Assembly: GCA_002067405.1 (NCBI GenBank)
Contig: MVRP01000097.1
Location: forward strand, 1-14,060
DNA from: Syntrophorhabdaceae bacterium PtaU1.Bin034
GTDB lineage: Bacteria > Desulfobacterota_G > Syntrophorhabdia > Syntrophorhabdales > WCHB1-27
Length of the DNA stretch: 14,060 bases
Reading direction: 5' to 3'
Below are positions 1 to 7,673 of this stretch, one piece after another; the first letter of the stretch is position 1, and each line of letters starts with the position of its first letter. Made by a program: the position numbers and the translations under genes. Below the pieces are notes generated by a model. It was not told where the DNA came from and made no database searches. It saw nothing but the letters and a program-made list of their open reading frames with translations.

Positions 1-51
1 GAAGGCGGCAAGACCGTCGGTGCAGGGGTAGTCACGGAGATCATAGATTAA
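1..51 (+). CDS. tuf: Elongation factor Tu, C-terminal end (partial)
   Basis: Reading frame 1 gives the 16 residues EGGKTVGAGVVTEIID followed by TAA. This matches the highly conserved last beta-strand of EF-Tu domain III (E. coli ends in a closely similar GGRTVGAGVV motif). EF-Tu is the GTPase that brings aminoacyl-tRNA to the ribosomal A site. Only the tail is inside the window; the start and the GTPase domain lie upstream. The next gene, rpmG, begins 15 nt after the stop with no terminator in between, so co-transcription with rpmG is likely. The fragment is short, but the motif is distinctive and the context (tuf before rpmG-tRNA-Trp-secE) is a known arrangement. Confidence 0.93.
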   Translation, partial: EGGKTVGAGVVTEIID

Positions 52-66
52 TAAAAGAGGGTAGAG

Positions 67-216
67 ATGAGGCAGCTGGTGATTTTGGCCTGTTTGGACT
101 GCAAGAACAGGAATTACACAACGACGAAGAATAAGCAGAAGACGCCCGACAGGCTTGAGATGAAGAAATACTGCAAGTTTTGCAAGAAACATACATCACA
201 CAGGGAGACGAAATAG
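67..216 (+). CDS. rpmG: 50S ribosomal protein L33 (bL33), zinc-ribbon form
   Basis: A 49-residue protein starting [20 protein letters not shown] and ending in a basic tail. It is a small structural protein of the large ribosomal subunit near the E site. Two CxxC pairs, C9/C12 and C36/C39, form the zinc ribbon of the 'C+' class of L33; zinc-independent paralogues lack these cysteines. The start is the ATG at 67, with a purine-rich Shine-Dalgarno stretch (AGAGGG, about 56-61) just upstream. It sits 15 nt after tuf, and its TAG stop is only 2 nt from the 5' end of tRNA-Trp, so mRNA and tRNA are probably cut from one transcript. It is too short for many gene callers but clearly real. Confidence 0.95.
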   Translation: MRQLVILACLDCKNRNYTTTKNKQKTPDRLEMKKYCKFCKKHTSHRETK

Positions 217-218
217 AT

Positions 219-292
219 AGGCCAGTAGCTCTAACGGATAGAGCACCGGACTCCAAATCCGGGTGTTGGGGGTTCGAATCCCTCCTGGCCTG
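219..292 (+). tRNA. trpT: tRNA-Trp (anticodon CCA)
   Basis: A full cloverleaf can be drawn. The acceptor stem is AGGCCAG (219-225) with CTGGCCT (285-291) and discriminator G292. The D stem is GCTC (228-231) with GAGC (241-244). The anticodon stem is CCGGA (246-250) with TCCGG (258-262), around loop CTCCAAA with anticodon CCA at 253-255, which reads UGG (Trp). The variable loop is GTGTT. The T stem is GGGGG (268-272) with CCCTC (280-284), including one G-U pair, around loop TTCGAAT. The 3' CCA is not encoded; TTTT follows the discriminator, so CCA must be added by nucleotidyltransferase. A tRNA-Trp between rpmG and secE is a recurrent arrangement in several bacterial lineages. Confidence 0.98.
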
Positions 293-432
293 TTTTAATC
301 ACGCTTTTTTCTCTTAAAGGGCCAGGTGGCTGTCTGGTAGCGATCATCATAGCCGGGGCGAAGTGGATATGCCCGACGAAAACAGGCGATGCACGAGGAA
401 CGGGCTACGCGAGTTACAATAGTGGAGATGCC

Positions 433-636
433 ATGGATCTGAAACAAACACTTGACAATGTCAAGGAGTACTTTAAAGAAGTCTACCTCGAGACCAAGCG
501 GGTGACTTTTCCGTCAAGGAAGGATACGCTGAAGGGCACCTATGTTGTCCTTATTACGGTCTTTATTGCAGCCGTGTTCCTTGGCATTGTTGACGTGGGA
601 CTGGCGAAGATCATCCAGGCCCTGCTCCATGGTTAG
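433..636 (+). CDS. secE: Preprotein translocase subunit SecE
   Basis: A 67-residue protein of the short, single-span SecE type. SecE clamps SecY in the SecYEG channel of the cytoplasmic membrane. The N-terminal amphipathic helix carries the conserved stretch YLETKRVTFPSRKDTL (about residues 18-33, basic and facing the cytoplasm). One hydrophobic transmembrane segment follows (about residues 36-58, YVVLITVFIAAVFLGIVDVG). E. coli SecE has three spans; the one-span form is usual in most other bacteria. The ATG at 433 is preceded by GGAG at 424-427 with a 5-nt spacer. The next gene, nusG, starts 4 nt after the stop, or overlaps it if the alternative start is used, suggesting translational coupling in the classic secE-nusG pair. 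Confidence 0.95.
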   Translation: MDLKQTLDNVKEYFKEVYLETKRVTFPSRKDTLKGTYVVLITVFIAAVFLGIVDVGLAKIIQALLHG

Positions 637-640
637 CCCT

Positions 641-1171
641 ATGGAAAAGAAATGGTACGTGGTGCACACATATTCGGGCTACGAGCAGAAGGTCAAGGAG
701 GCCCTTGAAGAAAGAATAAGAACGAGCGGAATGGAGGATCATTTCGCCGAGATTATTGTCCCTTCCGAGATCATCATGGAGAGGGTTAAAGGACAGGCGA
801 AAAAGTCTCAAAGGACTATCTTCCCCGGTTATATAATCGTCCAGATGGACATGAATGAAGATACATGGTACCTGGTGCGCAATACACCGAAGGTTACCGG
901 GTTCGTCGGCTACGGGATGAAGCCCACACCTCTTCCCGATGAGGAGATTAAAGATCTCGTCTCCGCGATCCAGGAAGGAAAAGGGAAGATAAAGCCGAAG
1001 ATTCGCTTTGACAAGGGTGATAGTGTGAAGGTGATCGAGGGGCCTTTCTCGAACTTTACGGGTAGTGTTGAAGAAATCAAACCTGAAAAGGGTAAGGTGA
1101 AGGTGCTTCTCAACATTTTCGGAAGAACGACACCGGTAGAATTAGATTTTATGCAGATAGAAAAAATGTAA
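641..1171 (+). CDS. nusG: Transcription termination/antitermination protein NusG
   Basis: A 176-residue protein beginning MEKKWYVVHTYSGYEQKVKE, the NusG N-terminal (NGN) signature. The NGN domain covers roughly residues 1-110 and binds the RNA polymerase clamp made by the rpoB/rpoC products encoded downstream. A KOW domain follows at about 120-176 (FDKGDSVKVIEGPFSNFTGS), which contacts Rho or ribosomal protein S10 in known systems. Length is near the E. coli protein (181 aa). The start is uncertain: ATG 641 lies 4 nt after the secE stop without a strong Shine-Dalgarno, while an in-frame ATG at 629 overlaps the secE stop and would add MVSP. Either way translation probably depends on ribosomes finishing secE. 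The stop TAA overlaps the rplK Shine-Dalgarno. Confidence 0.96.
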   Translation: MEKKWYVVHTYSGYEQKVKEALEERIRTSGMEDHFAEIIVPSEIIMERVKGQAKKSQRTIFPGYIIVQMDMNEDTWYLVRNTPKVTGFVGYGMKPTPLPDEEIKDLVSAIQEGKGKIKPKIRFDKGDSVKVIEGPFSNFTGSVEEIKPEKGKVKVLLNIFGRTTPVELDFMQIEKM

Positions 1172-1183
1172 AGGAGTTGTACG

Positions 1184-1612
1184 ATGGCGAAGAAAGTTGC
1201 CGCGATGGTCAAGTTGCAGTTATCGGCAGGGCAGGCAACCCCGTCCCCGCCGGTAGGGCCCGCGCTTGGTCAGCACGGGGTCAACATAATGGAGTTCTGC
1301 AAAGCTTTTAACGAGAGGACGAAAACCCAGGAAGGTACTATAATTCCCGTACTCATTACCATTTTTTCGGACAGGACATTCACCTTCATCACGAAGACTC
1401 CTCCCGTCTCGTTTCTTCTGAAGAAGGCGGTAAAGCTGGCAAAGGGGTCGAATAACCCCAGAAAAGAGATGGTCGGGAAGGTCACAAAATCACAGGTGCA
1501 GGAAATCGCACAGCTCAAGATGCCTGATCTCAACGCCAAGGACCTGGCAGGAGCCATGAAGATCGTTGAAGGCTCGGCGAGAAGTATGGGCTTGGAGGTT
1601 GTGGAGGGATAG
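1184..1612 (+). CDS. rplK: 50S ribosomal protein L11 (uL11)
   Basis: A 142-residue L11. It binds 23S rRNA at the GTPase-associated centre next to the L10-L12 stalk and helps factor-dependent GTP hydrolysis and stringent-response signalling. The N-terminal domain has the conserved proline-rich motif [20 protein letters not shown] (about residues 21-40), where thiopeptides such as thiostrepton act in other bacteria. The C-terminal RNA-binding domain runs from about residue 75 ([18 protein letters not shown]) and ends [12 protein letters not shown]. The start ATG 1184 follows AAGGAG at 1171-1176 with a 7-nt spacer. Length matches the family (E. coli 142 aa). The gene follows nusG by 12 nt; a long 103-nt spacer then separates it from rplA. 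Confidence 0.97.
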   Translation: MAKKVAAMVKLQLSAGQATPSPPVGPALGQHGVNIMEFCKAFNERTKTQEGTIIPVLITIFSDRTFTFITKTPPVSFLLKKAVKLAKGSNNPRKEMVGKVTKSQVQEIAQLKMPDLNAKDLAGAMKIVEGSARSMGLEVVEG

Positions 1613-1664
1613 GAGAGATTAGAGCGCCTTATCATTAGACACGAAGGATTTAACTGGGAACGAA

Positions 1665-1681
1665 ACAGTAGATGATACTGT
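1665..1681 (+). other. Small inverted repeat in the rplK-rplA spacer
   Basis: ACAGTA (1665-1670) and TACTGT (1676-1681) are exact complements around a 5-nt loop, GATGA. AAC at 1660-1662 and GTT at 1689-1691 could extend the stem across unpaired bases. A T-rich run (TTTTATTTTTTT, about 1690-1701) follows about 8 nt later, just before the rplA Shine-Dalgarno. The stem is short and AT-rich, so it is weak as a terminator. It could be a partial attenuator, a processing site or a ribosomal-protein operator, or chance. I see no other element in the 1613-1715 spacer. Confidence 0.3.
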
Positions 1682-1715
1682 AGCGATAGTTTTATTTTTT
1701 TGAGGAGTGACCCAA

Positions 1716-2420
1716 ATGGCAGAGAAAGCAAAGAAATATATGGAAGCAAGGGAAAAGGTGGATAGGGAGAAGCGGTACACCCTTGAGGAAGCCCTCGATC
1801 TTCTCTCTGAAATGCCCCCGAGAAAATTCGATGAGACCGTAGAGGTTGCAATGCGCCTCGGTGTGGATCCGAGACACGCGGATCAGATGGTAAGGGGTTC
1901 TGTGGTGCTGCCAAACGGACTGGGGAAAAAGGTAAGGGTCCTAGTGTTTGCGAAAGGACAAAAAGAAAAAGAGGCAGAGGAAGCAGGCGCGGATTATGTC
2001 GGGTCCGAAGACCTGATCGACAAGATCCAGAAAGGCTGGCTGGACTTTGATAAGGCCATCGCAACCCCCGACATGATGGGTCAGGTCAGTAAGCTCGGTA
2101 AGATACTCGGGCCGAGGGGTCTTATGCCCAACCCCAAAGTCGGAACGGTTACTTTCGACATCGCAAAGGCGGTGAACGAAGTGAAGGCAGGCCGCGTCGA
2201 GTTCCGCGTTGACAAGGCCGGGAACCTGCACGTGCCGGTTGGCAAAGGTACCTTTGGCAAAGATAAACTCAAAGAGAACATCCATTCGCTTTTCGATGCA
2301 GTCATCAGACTTAAGCCTCCCGCAAGTAAAGGCACATATATTAAAGGCGTAGCCATTTCCAAAACGATGAGTCCGGGTGTAAAGCTGGATCCTACCTATG
2401 TGAGAAGCTTAGGTAAGTAA
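1716..2420 (+). CDS. rplA: 50S ribosomal protein L1 (uL1)
   Basis: A 234-residue L1, the same length as E. coli. L1 forms the mobile stalk on the E-site side of the large subunit and, in studied bacteria, also represses its own operon by binding an mRNA mimic of its rRNA site. The conserved signature [15 protein letters not shown] is present at about residues 129-143; the N-terminal part has [19 protein letters not shown]. The start is ATG 1716 ([13 protein letters not shown]), chosen because GAGGAG at 1702-1707 lies 8 nt upstream; an in-frame GTG at 1707 is part of that Shine-Dalgarno and unlikely to be used. The 103-nt gap from rplK is unusually long for this pair. The L10 leader follows immediately. 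Confidence 0.97.
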   Translation: MAEKAKKYMEAREKVDREKRYTLEEALDLLSEMPPRKFDETVEVAMRLGVDPRHADQMVRGSVVLPNGLGKKVRVLVFAKGQKEKEAEEAGADYVGSEDLIDKIQKGWLDFDKAIATPDMMGQVSKLGKILGPRGLMPNPKVGTVTFDIAKAVNEVKAGRVEFRVDKAGNLHVPVGKGTFGKDKLKENIHSLFDAVIRLKPPASKGTYIKGVAISKTMSPGVKLDPTYVRSLGK

Positions 2421-2421
2421 G

Positions 2422-2517
2422 GGAAAGAGTCAGAGACAGCAGGTGCAATTTTTGTTAAACGGTTAACGGCCTGCCGAGACTTATTGCATGTGCATTTTTT
2501 CGTCTCTCTGACTTTCC
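2422..2517 (+). promoter_or_regulatory. L10 leader-type autoregulatory mRNA structure upstream of rplJ
   Basis: The 133-nt rplA-rplJ spacer folds into a closed multi-branch structure. The outer stem joins 2422-2437 with 2502-2517: GGAAAG (2422-2427) with CTTTCC (2512-2517), then TCAGAG (2430-2435) with CTCTGA (2506-2511) and AC (2436-2437) with GT (2502-2503), with small bulges. Inside are GCAGG (2439-2443) with CCTGC (2470-2474), a nested hairpin GTTAA/TTAAC (2454-2458 with 2463-2467, loop ACGG), and a small hairpin TGC/GCA (2485-2487 with 2492-2494). In bacteria this position holds the L10 leader bound by the L10(L12)4 complex to repress rplJL. Assignment rests on position and fold; I could not compare with the covariance model. 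Confidence 0.72.
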
Positions 2518-2534
2518 ATACATATTCTTTTTTG

Positions 2535-2543
2535 AAAGGAGGG
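2535..2543 (+). promoter_or_regulatory. Strong Shine-Dalgarno for the TTG start of rplJ
   Basis: AAAGGAGGG lies 10 nt upstream of TTG 2554. An in-frame TGA at 2545-2547 rules out any longer L10, and no other start codon lies between it and the conserved N-terminus, so TTG 2554 is the start. An ATG at 2544 abuts the Shine-Dalgarno with no spacer and opens only a 13-codon frame, so it is not credible as a start. Confidence 0.85.
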
Positions 2544-2553
2544 ATGAAAACCA

Positions 2554-3075
2554 TTGGAAAGAAAGGCAAAAGAAAAAGTTGTTGAAGAGCTTGAGGACAA
2601 ACTCAAGCGCGCCGGTGCTCTGTTCATAGCGGAGTATAGCGGCATGAGCGTTGCCCAGATTTCGAAGCTGCGCAGGGAGCTCGACAATGTGGGCGGGGAA
2701 TTTAAGGTCGCCAAAAACACGCTTCTGAAAATTGCGTCCACAGGTACCCAGGCCGAAGCGATACAGGATCAGTTCGCCGGCCCGAACGCCGTGATCTACA
2801 GTTACAAAGATCCGGTTGGAGTGGCCAAGGTACTGGCGGCCACCACAAAGGATGTGCCCAAGCTCAAACTGAAGACGGGACTCCTCGGCAAGCAGCGCCT
2901 TGGAGCACAGGAGATACAGGCGCTATCGACGATCCCGCCGAAAGAAGTCCTTGTGGGCAAGCTGCTCGGGCTTCTGATGAGTATGCCTCAGAGACTGGTT
3001 GGAGCGCTCTCGGGCAACATTATGCAGCTCATGCTGACACTCAACGCAATAAAAAGCCAAAAAGAGGGAACATAA
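2554..3075 (+). CDS. rplJ: 50S ribosomal protein L10 (uL10)
   Basis: A 173-residue L10 beginning at TTG (MERKAKEKVVEELEDKLKRA). L10 anchors L7/L12 dimers to the ribosome as the base of the stalk. The N-terminal rRNA-binding domain shows FIAEYSGMSVAQISKLRREL and FKVAKNTLLKIA (about residues 24-60). The C-terminal helix that carries L12 dimers is the end of the protein (PQRLVGALSGNIMQLMLTLN, about 146-165). Length is close to E. coli (165 aa). Regulation is probably translational feedback by the L10-L12 complex on the leader at 2422-2517; the weak TTG start with a strong Shine-Dalgarno fits controlled initiation. The TAA stop overlaps the rplL Shine-Dalgarno, and rplL starts 15 nt later. Confidence 0.96.
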   Translation: MERKAKEKVVEELEDKLKRAGALFIAEYSGMSVAQISKLRRELDNVGGEFKVAKNTLLKIASTGTQAEAIQDQFAGPNAVIYSYKDPVGVAKVLAATTKDVPKLKLKTGLLGKQRLGAQEIQALSTIPPKEVLVGKLLGLLMSMPQRLVGALSGNIMQLMLTLNAIKSQKEGT

Positions 3076-3090
3076 AGGAGGAGACGATAA

Positions 3091-3486
3091 ATGGCAGTGA
3101 CAAGAGAAGAAGTGATTAGTTTTATTGAGAATATGACGGTCCTGGAGCTTTCGGAATTCATCAAGACGCTTGAGGACAAGTTCGGCGTTCAGGCAGCGAT
3201 GCCCGTTATGGCAGCCGGTGCGGCTGCAGGTGCAGCGGCTGGAGCAGCCCCTGCTGAAGCAGTCGAGGAGAAAACCGAGTTTAACGTGACCCTCACCGGT
3301 TACGAAGCAGACAAGAAGATCCAGGTGATCAAGGTCGTAAGGGCCATTACGGCTCTCGGCCTGAAAGAGGCAAAAGATCTGGTCGAGGGCGTGCCCAAGG
3401 CCGTGAAGGAAGGCGTTTCCAAACAGGAAGCCGAGAGTATCAAGAAGCAGCTTGAAGAAGTCAGCGGCCAGGTCAAGATCGATTAG
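3091..3486 (+). CDS. rplL: 50S ribosomal protein L7/L12 (bL12)
   Basis: A 131-residue stalk protein that recruits translation GTPases; it is present in several copies per ribosome. The N-terminal dimerisation and L10-binding domain is about residues 1-37 ([20 protein letters not shown]). An alanine/glycine-rich hinge at about 42-57 contains [17 protein letters not shown]. The C-terminal factor-binding domain runs from about 60 ([20 protein letters not shown], then [20 protein letters not shown]). It is about ten residues longer than E. coli L12 (121 aa), partly in the hinge. ATG 3091 follows AAGGAGG at 3075-3081 with 9 nt between. rplJ and rplL are coupled by proximity; a palindromic hairpin separates rplL from rpoB, where expression is expected to step down. 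Confidence 0.97.
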   Translation: MAVTREEVISFIENMTVLELSEFIKTLEDKFGVQAAMPVMAAGAAAGAAAGAAPAEAVEEKTEFNVTLTGYEADKKIQVIKVVRAITALGLKEAKDLVEGVPKAVKEGVSKQEAESIKKQLEEVSGQVKID

Positions 3487-3508
3487 TAAGTGCGGCATCG
3501 GCTATTGG

Positions 3509-3530
3509 GGGGCAAAGCATGCTTTGCCCC
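3509..3530 (+). promoter_or_regulatory. Perfect hairpin between rplL and rpoB (attenuator or processing site candidate)
   Basis: GGGGCAAAG (3509-3517) and CTTTGCCCC (3522-3530) are exact complements around CATG, so the whole 22 nt is its own reverse complement. In RNA this gives a 9-bp, GC-rich stem with a tetraloop. No U-tract follows (next bases TGAACCTTTAAAC), so it is not a standard intrinsic terminator. The E. coli rplL-rpoB spacer holds a partial attenuator and an RNase III site that lower rpoBC relative to rplJL; a similar role here is inference. It lies 22 nt after the rplL stop and 29 nt before the rpoB ATG. Confidence 0.6.
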
Positions 3531-3559
3531 TGAACCTTTAAACAAGAGGTGAAAAGTAT

Positions 3560-6500
3560 ATGAGGCAAACCTTTCATAATAAGATTGTCAGGAAAAGCTA
3601 CGGGAAACTTAAAGAGGTTCTCGACATTTCCAATCTTATCGAAATTCAGCTCAATTCCTACGAGAGCTTTCTGCAAAACGGCATATCGCCGGAACAGCGG
3701 GCCAACGTAGGACTCCAGGCCGTATTTAACAGCGTTTTTCCTATCAAGGACGCACATGATACCACATCCCTGGAGTTTGTTGCATACGAAATAGGCGACC
3801 CGAAATACTCGGAAGAGGAGTGCATCGTAAGGGGACTTACTTTTGCTTCTCCCATGAAGGTCACCATAAGACTCGTGGTGTTCAACGTCGATCCGAGCAC
3901 CAAGATAAAAGATATCAAGGCCGTGAAGGAGCAGGACGTCTATTTTGGAGAGATCCCTCTTATGACTGAGAGGGGGACCTTCATCATCAACGGGACCGAA
4001 AGGGTCATCGTGAGCCAGCTTCACCGTTCCCCCGGTGTCTACTTCGATTGCGACCAGTCGAAAGCGCCGTTTAGCGGCAACTTCGCATATACTGCAAGGA
4101 TCATCCCCTACCGCGGTTCATGGCTCGACTTCGAGTTCGACCACAAGGAACTGCTTTACGTAAGGATAGATAAAAGGAAGAAAATACCCGTGACCCTGCT
4201 TCTCCGTGCCCTCGGCTACAGCGAGAAGGAAATTCTCGATTATTTCTACGAGAAAGAAACGGTTATTATACATGACGGAAAAATCTTCAAGGAAACACCT
4301 TTTGATCTCCTCCTCGGCCAGAAAGCGCCTGCGGACATCGTCAACACCGAGACGGAGGAGGTGTTGGTAAAGAAGCACAAGAAGATTACGAGGGGCGTTA
4401 TCAGGAAGATGCAGCAAGCGAATATCGCTCGTATCCCTGTAGAGGAAGATGATGTGCTGGGGAAAGCAGCAGCGAGCACGATAGTCGACCCGGAAACAAA
4501 GGAAGTCATTGTTCCGATCAACAAGGAGATCACCGAAGAGCACCTATCAAAGATCGTGAGCCGGGGTATAAAGAGCTTCGATGTGCTCTTTATCGACAAC
4601 TTGAACGTAAGTTCCTCGCTCCGGGACACGTTGCTCATCGATAAGGCAAACAGCAAGGAAGAAGCCCTGCTCGAGATCTACAGAAAGCTGCGGCCGGGCG
4701 ATCCCCCCACCTATGAGTTTGCGGAAGCCCTCGTGCACAATATGTTCTTCAGCCCTGAACGGTACGATCTCTCCAAAGTCGGAAGATTGAAAATGAACCA
4801 CCGCCTCGGGCTCGGCATCGATCTCGAAACCACCACCTTGAGGAGAGAGGATATCATCGAGGTAGTGAGGCATCTGCTCCGTCTGAAAGATTCCCGTGGG
4901 TCGGGAGATGATATCGACCATCTGGGCAACAGAAGGGTGAGAACGGTCGGCGAGCTGCTGGAAAACCAGTTCAGAATGGGCCTTGTGAGGATGGAGCGGG
5001 CCATCAAGGAACGATTGACGTTCCCTGAAATGGAGACGCTCATGCCCCATGATCTTGTGAACCCGAAACCGGTCGCAACTGCAGTCAAGGACTTTTTCGC
5101 GAGCAGCCAGCTTTCCCAATTCATGGACCAGACAAACCCGCTTTCCGAGATTACCCACAAGCGCCGCCTCTCGGCACTTGGTCCTGGCGGTCTCACAAGG
5201 GAGAGGGCGGGGTTTGAGGTGCGTGACGTTCACCCGACACATTACGGCCGGGTCTGCCCGATCGAGACACCGGAAGGTCCGAACATCGGTCTGATCGCTT
5301 CCCTTTCCACTTACGCGAGGGTCAACGAGTACGGCTTCATCGAAACACCGTACAGGGAAGTGATCAACGGAAGGGTCACCAACAACATCAAGTACATGAG
5401 CGCCCTGGAAGAGGAGCAATATTTCATCGCCCAGGCAAATGCCCCGGTAGATGAAGAAGGCCGCTTCATGTCGGAACTCGTTTCGGCGAGGAAAGGCGGC
5501 GGGTTCTTCTGGATAGAACCGATGACCGTTGACCTCATGGACGTTTCACCCAAGCAGCTTGTCAGTGTTTCGGCTTCTCTCATCCCCTTCCTTGAGCACG
5601 ATGACGCAAACCGGGCCCTCATGGGTTCTAACATGCAGCGGCAGGCAGTCCCCCTCCTCAAGACAGAGGCGCCGCTCATCGGCACAGGCATGGAACGGAT
5701 TGTGGGAAGGGATTCAAGGGTGAGCATCGTCGCGAAGCATGACGGCGTGGTAGAAAGCGTCGACGCCAACAGGATCATCCTGAAATACGAAGAGAGAAAC
5801 GGCGGCGAGGAGCCGGTCACAAAGATCGATGTGTACAACCTGCTGAAATTCAGAAGATCGAACCAGGATACGTGCATCAACCAGCGTGTGATCGTACAGA
5901 AGGGCGACTTCGTCAAGAAAGGCGAGGTGCTCGCCGACGGGCCTTCCACGGACAGAGGCGAGCTGGCCCTCGGCAAGAACGTGATGGTCGCCTTCATGCC
6001 TTGGAGAGGTTTCAACTATGAAGACTCGGTCCTCATAAACGAGCGGCTTGTGGCAGAGGATGCCTTCACCTCCATCCACATCGAGGAGCTGGAATGCGTG
6101 GTCCGGGATACGAAGCTCGGCAAGGAAGAGGTTACCCGCGACATACCGAACGTGGGCGATGAAGCGCTCAAGGACCTCGACGAGAGCGGTATCATCAGGA
6201 TAGGGGCAACGGTGAAAGCCGGCGACATCCTGGTGGGCAAGGTTACCCCGAAAGGCGAGACCCAGCTCACGCCTGAAGAAAAGCTGCTTCGCGCGATCTT
6301 CGGAGAAAAAGCGGGCGACGTCAAGGATACCTCGCTCCGTATCCCTCACGGGATCGAGGGCATTGTCATCGACGTCAAGGTACTTTCCCGAAGGGGCATT
6401 GACAAGGACGAGCGGTCGAGACTTATTGAAGATATCGAGATATCGAACATTCTCAAGGACCAGGAAGACCAGGTCAAGATCATCCTCGACTCGACAAGAG

Positions 6501-7663
6501 ACAAGGTCCAGGATCTGCTTCTGGGCAAGACCGCACCAAAGGAGATCAAAGACAGCAAGGGAAGGATCGTTATCAAGAAGGGTGAGGCCTTCACGAGAGA
6601 GAAGATCAACAGCATCAGTGTAGAAAGGCTGCAGGAGATAGATTTCGAAGACGAAGACCTGGAGACGAGGATAGCCAAGATCGTCGACAGCAAGGAAAAC
6701 CAGATCGAGCTGATAAAACTCTACTACGAAGACAAGATCAACAAAATAAAGAAGGGCGATGAGCTGCCGCCCGGTGTGCTCAAGACGATCAAGGTGTATG
6801 TTGCCATGAAGCGGAAAATAGCCGTTGGCGACAAGATCTCCGGAAGGCACGGGAACAAGGGCATCGTGTCGGTTATCCTGCCGGAAGAAGATATGCCCTT
6901 TACGGAAGATGGGACGCCTGTTGACGTGGTACTCAACCCCCTCGGTGTTCCGTCTCGTATGAACGCGGGACAGATCCTCGAAACCCACCTGGGATGGGCG
7001 TCCAAGGAGCTGGGGAAGGCAATCGGCAAGCTTATTGTCACGAACAATGCTTCCCTGATCCGGAACCGGATGAAGGAAATCTACGGGGACGGAGACGTTC
7101 AGAACTTTCTCGAGAAACTCGGGGAAGATGAGTTGATCGAGCTTGCCAACCAGGCCAAAGAAGGAGTCCACATAGCAGTACCTGTTTTTGACGGGGCAAA
7201 AGAGCAGGAGATCAGAGAGGCCTTCAAAATGGCCGGGCTGCCCGACACGAGGCAGCTAACCCTCTATGACGGCAGAACAGGAGACCCGTTCCACCACAAG
7301 GTGACCATCGGCTATATGTACCTTCTGAAACTTCACCATCTTGTGGATGACAAGATACACGCCCGTTCCATTGGGCCTTATTCGCTGGTGACCCAGCAGC
7401 CTCTCGGTGGTAAGGCGCAGTTTGGCGGTCAGAGGCTGGGAGAAATGGAGGTATGGGCGCTCGAAGCATACGGAGCTGCCTATTCCCTTCAGGAATTCCT
7501 CACAATCAAGTCGGACGACGTGAGCGGCAGGGTGAAGGCATACGAATCCATCGTTAAGGGTGAAGACGTGCTTGAGCCGAGCCTGCCGGAATCATTCAAC
7601 GTTCTGGTGAAAGAACTGCAGAGTCTCTGCATCAACGTTGACATGGTGAAAGAAGAAGAATAA
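3560..7663 (+). CDS. rpoB: DNA-directed RNA polymerase subunit beta
   Basis: A complete 1367-residue beta subunit, slightly longer than E. coli (1342). With beta' it forms the catalytic core of RNA polymerase. The rifampicin pocket at about 515-540 reads [16 protein letters not shown] then [21 protein letters not shown]523, H533 and S538 match E. coli D516, H526 and S531, so common resistance changes are absent; T525 replaces E. coli N518. Catalytic-region lysines are K1092 and K1100 in [12 protein letters not shown], equivalent to E. coli K1065 and K1073. The C-terminal [20 protein letters not shown] and [18 protein letters not shown] blocks are intact. Insert regions around 260-360 and 985-1065 resemble proteobacterial lineage inserts. 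ATG 3560 follows AGAGGTG (3545-3551), 8 nt upstream. No frameshift is seen. rpoC starts 10 nt after the stop. Confidence 0.99.
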   Translation: MRQTFHNKIVRKSYGKLKEVLDISNLIEIQLNSYESFLQNGISPEQRANVGLQAVFNSVFPIKDAHDTTSLEFVAYEIGDPKYSEEECIVRGLTFASPMKVTIRLVVFNVDPSTKIKDIKAVKEQDVYFGEIPLMTERGTFIINGTERVIVSQLHRSPGVYFDCDQSKAPFSGNFAYTARIIPYRGSWLDFEFDHKELLYVRIDKRKKIPVTLLLRALGYSEKEILDYFYEKETVIIHDGKIFKETPFDLLLGQKAPADIVNTETEEVLVKKHKKITRGVIRKMQQANIARIPVEEDDVLGKAAASTIVDPETKEVIVPINKEITEEHLSKIVSRGIKSFDVLFIDNLNVSSSLRDTLLIDKANSKEEALLEIYRKLRPGDPPTYEFAEALVHNMFFSPERYDLSKVGRLKMNHRLGLGIDLETTTLRREDIIEVVRHLLRLKDSRGSGDDIDHLGNRRVRTVGELLENQFRMGLVRMERAIKERLTFPEMETLMPHDLVNPKPVATAVKDFFASSQLSQFMDQTNPLSEITHKRRLSALGPGGLTRERAGFEVRDVHPTHYGRVCPIETPEGPNIGLIASLSTYARVNEYGFIETPYREVINGRVTNNIKYMSALEEEQYFIAQANAPVDEEGRFMSELVSARKGGGFFWIEPMTVDLMDVSPKQLVSVSASLIPFLEHDDANRALMGSNMQRQAVPLLKTEAPLIGTGMERIVGRDSRVSIVAKHDGVVESVDANRIILKYEERNGGEEPVTKIDVYNLLKFRRSNQDTCINQRVIVQKGDFVKKGEVLADGPSTDRGELALGKNVMVAFMPWRGFNYEDSVLINERLVAEDAFTSIHIEELECVVRDTKLGKEEVTRDIPNVGDEALKDLDESGIIRIGATVKAGDILVGKVTPKGETQLTPEEKLLRAIFGEKAGDVKDTSLRIPHGIEGIVIDVKVLSRRGIDKDERSRLIEDIEISNILKDQEDQVKIILDSTRDKVQDLLLGKTAPKEIKDSKGRIVIKKGEAFTREKINSISVERLQEIDFEDEDLETRIAKIVDSKENQIELIKLYYEDKINKIKKGDELPPGVLKTIKVYVAMKRKIAVGDKISGRHGNKGIVSVILPEEDMPFTEDGTPVDVVLNPLGVPSRMNAGQILETHLGWASKELGKAIGKLIVTNNASLIRNRMKEIYGDGDVQNFLEKLGEDELIELANQAKEGVHIAVPVFDGAKEQEIREAFKMAGLPDTRQLTLYDGRTGDPFHHKVTIGYMYLLKLHHLVDDKIHARSIGPYSLVTQQPLGGKAQFGGQRLGEMEVWALEAYGAAYSLQEFLTIKSDDVSGRVKAYESIVKGEDVLEPSLPESFNVLVKELQSLCINVDMVKEEE

Positions 7664-7668
7664 GGAGG
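7662..7668 (+). promoter_or_regulatory. Shine-Dalgarno fixing the TTG start of rpoC
   Basis: AAGGAGG overlaps the rpoB stop (TAA 7661-7663) and lies 5 nt upstream of TTG 7674. No ATG lies in this frame until well inside the conserved region. With TTG as residue 1, the first zinc-site cysteines fall at 70, 72, 85 and 88, exactly the E. coli RpoC numbers, which strongly supports this start. Confidence 0.88.
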
Positions 7669-7673
7669 CCATT

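Noticed and set aside
396..420. TACAAT at about 415-420 as a promoter -10 box for secE
   Set aside because: No convincing -35 box lies about 17 bp upstream, and the position is only 13 nt from the start codon. Co-transcription from upstream is simpler.
1270..2064. 264-codon - strand frame across rplK, the spacer and rplA
   Set aside because: It overlaps two clear ribosomal-protein genes and gives a low-complexity, proline/serine/leucine-rich product with no known fold.
2485..2500. TGC/GCA hairpin followed by six Ts as an intrinsic terminator before rplJ
   Set aside because: The stem is only 3 bp, too weak for intrinsic termination; it is better read as one arm of the L10 leader fold.
2544..2585. 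ATG at 2544 with a 13-codon frame overlapping the rplJ start
   Set aside because: It abuts the Shine-Dalgarno with no spacer and ends after 13 codons. L10 homology begins in the other frame at TTG 2554.
5099..5160. Possible rifampicin-resistance signature in rpoB (T525 in place of E. coli N518)
   Set aside because: The main resistance positions (D523, H533, S538) have the sensitive-type residues, and the substitution looks like natural lineage variation.
5714..7171. 485-codon open frame on the - strand inside rpoB
   Set aside because: It is wholly antisense to intact, highly conserved rpoB. The product shows no recognisable domain and no ribosome binding site was evident. Long antisense frames are expected opposite codon-biased genes.
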